Assembly: GCA_028456385.1 (NCBI GenBank)
Contig: JALNQF010000126.1
Span: forward strand, 62,001 to 126,000
Length of the DNA: 64,000 nt
Origin: Ophiosphaerella korrae
Taxonomy: Eukaryota; Ascomycota; Dothideomycetes; Pleosporales; Phaeosphaeriaceae
Direction: 5' to 3'
Shown here: positions 61,064-64,000 of the stretch, piece by piece
How the letters are laid out: every line of letters begins with the position of its first letter
Position numbering within the stretch: position 1 is the first letter of the stretch
Made by a program: the position numbers and the translations under genes
The notes under the pieces: generated by a model
Told to the model about the DNA's origin: nothing
Seen by the model: the letters and a program-made list of their open reading frames with translations, nothing else
The model's database searches: none

Positions 61064-63262
61064 CCTTACTAATCTAGTTATTAGAAGAAGTAAAGCGTAA
61101 GTAGAGTATAGTCTAAGCTAATACAATAGTAGAAAGTATAACTAAGAAAAGAAGTAAAGTACCTTTAAGTAGCTATAAGTTAAATAGAACTAACTAGGTA
61201 GTAGTTAAAATATACTTAAATAACCTAATTACTAAAAAAGGAGAAATATAACTTATAATTAAAGCCCTAGAAATATAGAACAAAGAACTATAAAACTATA
61301 TTAAATAGAAAAAGATTTAAATTAAAGTTATTATAGTAGGATAGAACTAGATAGAATAAACTACCTAGAGGCCAGAAATAAGTACGATAAAGAAACTACC
61401 TAAGATACCTAAACTTAAGAAGTTTAATAGAATAAAGAAGGAACTAAGACTTTTTCTAGCTATAGTATAACTATAGATAGATATATAGGTACTATACTTT
61501 AAAATAGAAGAAAAGAAAGTTATATATATTAGAATATACCTAAACTAAAAAGCTATAAGATAGTTTAAACCTTATTAGATAAATTATAGCCTATAAGCTC
61601 TAAGAATAAAAAAAGATAAGATAATAGCTATCTTTAGAAGATATAAATACTTTGTCTAAAGAATAAGAGTAGCGTTTAGAGATATTAATATTACTTAATA
61701 AGTAGAAGAAAAACTAGAAAGGCTTAAATAATAAAAAAGTGTTCTAGAATATATATTAGAATTTAAGTAGCTATTATAAAATATAGAATAGAATAAGCTA
61801 TTTCTTATATTAAGAATAAATTAAAGACTAAAATAAAACATTTAATATAAACTAATCTAAATAGAGAAACTAAGTATATTAATAGTTTTAAAAGTATAAG
61901 TAATATAGGTTAATTACAATCTCTAAGAATAGAGAATAAATAAATATAGTAGAAACTATAGAAATTATAATAGTAGAGACTCTATAATACTAGATACTAA
62001 TAAAAATAGTAAGAAGAAGAATAAAGACTTTATATACTTTAACTTTAATAAGAAAGGATACGATATAAAAGACTACAAATTAAAGAAAAAAAATATAGTA
62101 TATTATAAATATAAGAAGCTAGGATACTTTATAAAAGATAATAGAAGTAAAGATTTTAAGAACTAAAAAGAAGAAAGAACTACCTAAAGTAAAAGCTAAA
62201 CTATAAGAAAAAGTAGTAGTATATAAAGAGCTATAATACGTAATACTCTATTAAACTTTTTACTATAAAGATAACTACTATATATACTTTTTTAGTAAAT
62301 AGAGAGTAGGATAGTTTCTATAAAAGAATAGAGTAGAAGTAATAAAAGAAAGAGTTTAAAAATAGCTTAAAGAAATAAATAAGGTTACCTTAAAAGAATT
62401 AGAAAGTAATAAGAAGTAAGTTAAAATTAGAAGTATAGAATACGCCTAAATTAATAGAAGTTATAATAGCTACACTATAATAGATATAGTAAAATAAAAT
62501 AAATATTACTAGTTTATTTAAAAATACTTACTAGTTTATTTAAAAATACTTACTAGTTATAAGTATAGAATAAGTATATAAAGATTAGAAGATATATAAC
62601 TCTAAGAATATAAAGTTTATAATATTCTAATAATAGATAAAGTAATATATAGTTATAAAAAGGAGAATACCTATATAAAGAAAACGTAATAGATTAATAA
62701 AGCCTATACACTAAGTATACTAGTAATATACTATATCCTAATATAAATAAGACCTTATATAGATAAGTACTAAGAAGAAGATAATAAGAGAATAGATCTA
62801 GAGTATTTAGTATACTTTATAGTATCCTAGGTATTATACTTAAATACTAACTATTATATATATAGAGAAGCTAAGGCAAGGAACTACGCCTAGCTAGTAA
62901 GAAGAAAAAGATATAATTATATAAAAGCTATCTAAAGAAAAGATATTAAAGGTTTAGAATTAGTTAGTATACTTAACGAGGAGTGTATAGTAATTAGACC
63001 TAGTAAGAAAATACTAAGACAATATATCCTAAAAAGACTATAGTATAAATATATAGAAGATAAATATCTAAAATACTAAGACTATAAATAGAAAGTAAGG
63101 TAATAGCTTTAAAAAAATAGATAGTTTATAAAATAGCCTAAGTATATAAAACTTAATAGTATAATAGGCCTATATATTATAAAAGAAAGAATATACTAAA
63201 GAAAAAAAGTATATATTATAATTAATAGTAGAGCTATAAGAAACTTTATATTAAAGAAGTTA
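61064..63262 (+). pseudogene. Element J: gag, knuckles, linker and protease site
   Basis: Capsid region 61400-61800. Knuckles near 62035-62080 (Y-F-N-F-N-K-K-G-Y-D-I-K-D-Y) and 62098-62140 (Y-Y-K-Y-K-K-L-G-Y-F-I-K-D). Linker with a 22-bp tandem duplication at about 62513-62556. Protease N-S-R-A at 63224-63235, after which only about 30 bp remain. Stops throughout. Confidence 0.8.
62513..62556 (+). repeat. Perfect 22-bp tandem duplication in element J
   Basis: The unit tttatttaaaaatacttact plus ag occurs twice in a row, whereas H and I have it once. The two units are identical. Confidence 0.8.
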
Positions 63263-63358
63263 ATAGATAAGTTATACGATTAGATACTTAATACGCGATT
63301 AGATGCGCGATTATATATGCGATCGCTAAGCTACTAACTCTACTATAGCTAAAAGGAT
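63263..63358 (+). other. Copia K: 3' untranslated tail
   Basis: It corresponds to the reverse of 41085-41310: attagatacttaatacgcg, gattagatgcgcgatt, and tagctaaaaggat next to the LTR. It keeps several CpG-rich words (gcgatcgc), which CpA-directed RIP leaves alone. Confidence 0.65.
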
Positions 63359-63702
63359 TATAGCCTTAACCTTTACAAACAAAGGAATTAAATAAAGAAT
63401 CTTATATATAAGAAGATAGACTATATTAGTATAACTAATATAATAAAGAAACTAGTACCTTAATAGAAAGAGTATTAAGGATCTAGCTCGCTACTATCTT
63501 AAGAGACCTAGCTAAGACTACTATATTATAGATATATAGATAGAGTGTAGGGCTAGAGATAAATAGTAGGATTAATCTACTTAGTTAATACCTAGTACTA
63601 TTAAGTTATAAGTAATTAATCTAAAAAAGAGCTTTTTTAAAAGCTTTAGTATCCTTCTCTAATAAGGCCCTTATATAGCTATTATAAAAAAGCCTTTTTA
63701 TT
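63359..63702 (+). repeat. Copia K: LTR, plus orientation
   Basis: 344 bp, starts tatagccttaacctttaca and ends cctttttatta. It has a copia 3' tail on the left and a leader with gag repeats on the right, so it may be a LTR shared by two copia copies in tandem. Confidence 0.85.
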
Positions 63703-64000
63703 AAACTACTATAACTTCCTTTAAATCTAATAATTAAGAGTCTTACTACCTTAACTAAGTTAAGTAAACTAGTATCTACCTATATTAACTCGAGCATTAA
63801 CTTAAGTATTAACTCGAGTATTAACTTTAGTATTAACTTAAGTATTAAGCTAAGTATTAAGCTAAGTACTATAAAGAGTATTAGCGAAAAGTACTAATCT
63901 CTTACCTTCTAGTAGCCCTACGCGCGTTAGCAAAAAGTACTATTCTCTTACCCTCTAGTAGTACTACAAGTATCTTTAAAAAGGGCGTAAATCTCCTACT
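63703..64000 (+). repeat. Copia K: leader with 12-bp and ~45-bp repeats, cut by the window end
   Basis: Leader aactactataacttcc, then about seven 12-bp agtattaa(c/g)t(t/c)a-type units at 63785-63870, then two copies of a unit with agtactaatctcttacc...ctagtagc (63880-63965). It is longer than the G2 array. gag would follow beyond the window. Confidence 0.72.

Larger units (their letters stand above)
60630..63262 (+). mobile_element. Element J: 5' part of a gypsy retrotransposon
   Basis: LTR 60630-61063, leader, gag, knuckles and linker up to the protease site; then it breaks at about 63262 and copia sequence follows. RT, integrase and 3' LTR are missing. The break lies at a shared word (agataagtta), so joining by microhomology or a nested deletion is likely. 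Confidence 0.85.

Noticed and set aside
63280..63330. CpG-rich palindromic words such as gcgatcgc as a regulatory site
   Set aside because: They sit in the copia 3' tail, and CpG survives simply because RIP here favours CpA.
1..64000. Mitochondrial genome, suggested by AT content
   Set aside because: No respiratory genes, rRNA or tRNA; instead nested LTR elements with nuclear-type target duplications and RIP signature.

Overview
This window reads as gene-free, AT-rich heterochromatin of a filamentous ascomycete. It is built almost entirely of nested LTR retrotransposons destroyed by repeat-induced point mutation (RIP). By eye, CpA and TpG are strongly depleted and TpA is abundant, while CpT/ApG and scattered CpG survive. 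No open frame exceeds about 76 codons, yet when TAA/TAG are read as former CAA/CAG/TGG the reverse transcriptase, integrase and chromodomain motifs of retroelements run on for kilobases. Cys codons have mostly become Tyr, His to Tyr, Asp to Asn and Gly to Arg. This fits Pezizomycotina, perhaps Dothideomycetes, but the species cannot be named from sequence alone. I found no host gene, tRNA, rRNA or CRISPR.

Layout. (1) 1-1600: 3' half of a chromodomain Ty3/gypsy pol (element L, + strand), then C-terminal repeats and unassigned sequence to 2867. (2) 2868-17711: gypsy element A (+), broken by a complete gypsy B (3415-10489, 460-bp LTRs, TSD agaac/aaaac), a solo LTR (14226-14666, TSD aaaac) and a 450-bp unknown insert ending in five 43-bp tandem repeats. 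(3) 17712-29202: gypsy C (+, 5' end missing), interrupted by the best-preserved copy, gypsy D (17827-24852, - strand, 441-bp LTRs, TSD ctata). (4) 29203-38756: gypsy E (-), interrupted by complete gypsy F (30895-37916, -, 427-bp LTRs, TSD aaagt). (5) 38758-60629: Ty1/copia material. A + copy (G2) faces a - copy (G), and G is split by complete gypsy H (44178-50750, 431-bp LTRs, TSD cttct) and complete gypsy I (53236-60531, 441-bp LTRs, TSD ttaat). (6) 60630-63262: 5' part of gypsy J (+). (7) 63263-64000: copia K (+), running off the window.

A to J belong to one chromovirus-like gypsy family: gag with CCHC knuckles, protease, RT, RNase H, integrase, chromodomain. They fall into LTR subtypes distinguished by their internal repeats. 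The most unusual feature of the family is a conserved coding frame of about 200 codons after the chromodomain, which runs roughly 40 codons into the 3' LTR. Insertion order can be read from the TSDs: B and the solo LTR are younger than A, D is younger than C, F is younger than E, and H and I are younger than G. D keeps the RT YLDD and integrase D-D-E codons and looks the least mutated.

The window also holds perfect short tandem duplications inside mutated elements, which probably arose after RIP, and a roughly 260-bp dispersed element present in both a gypsy and a copia copy.
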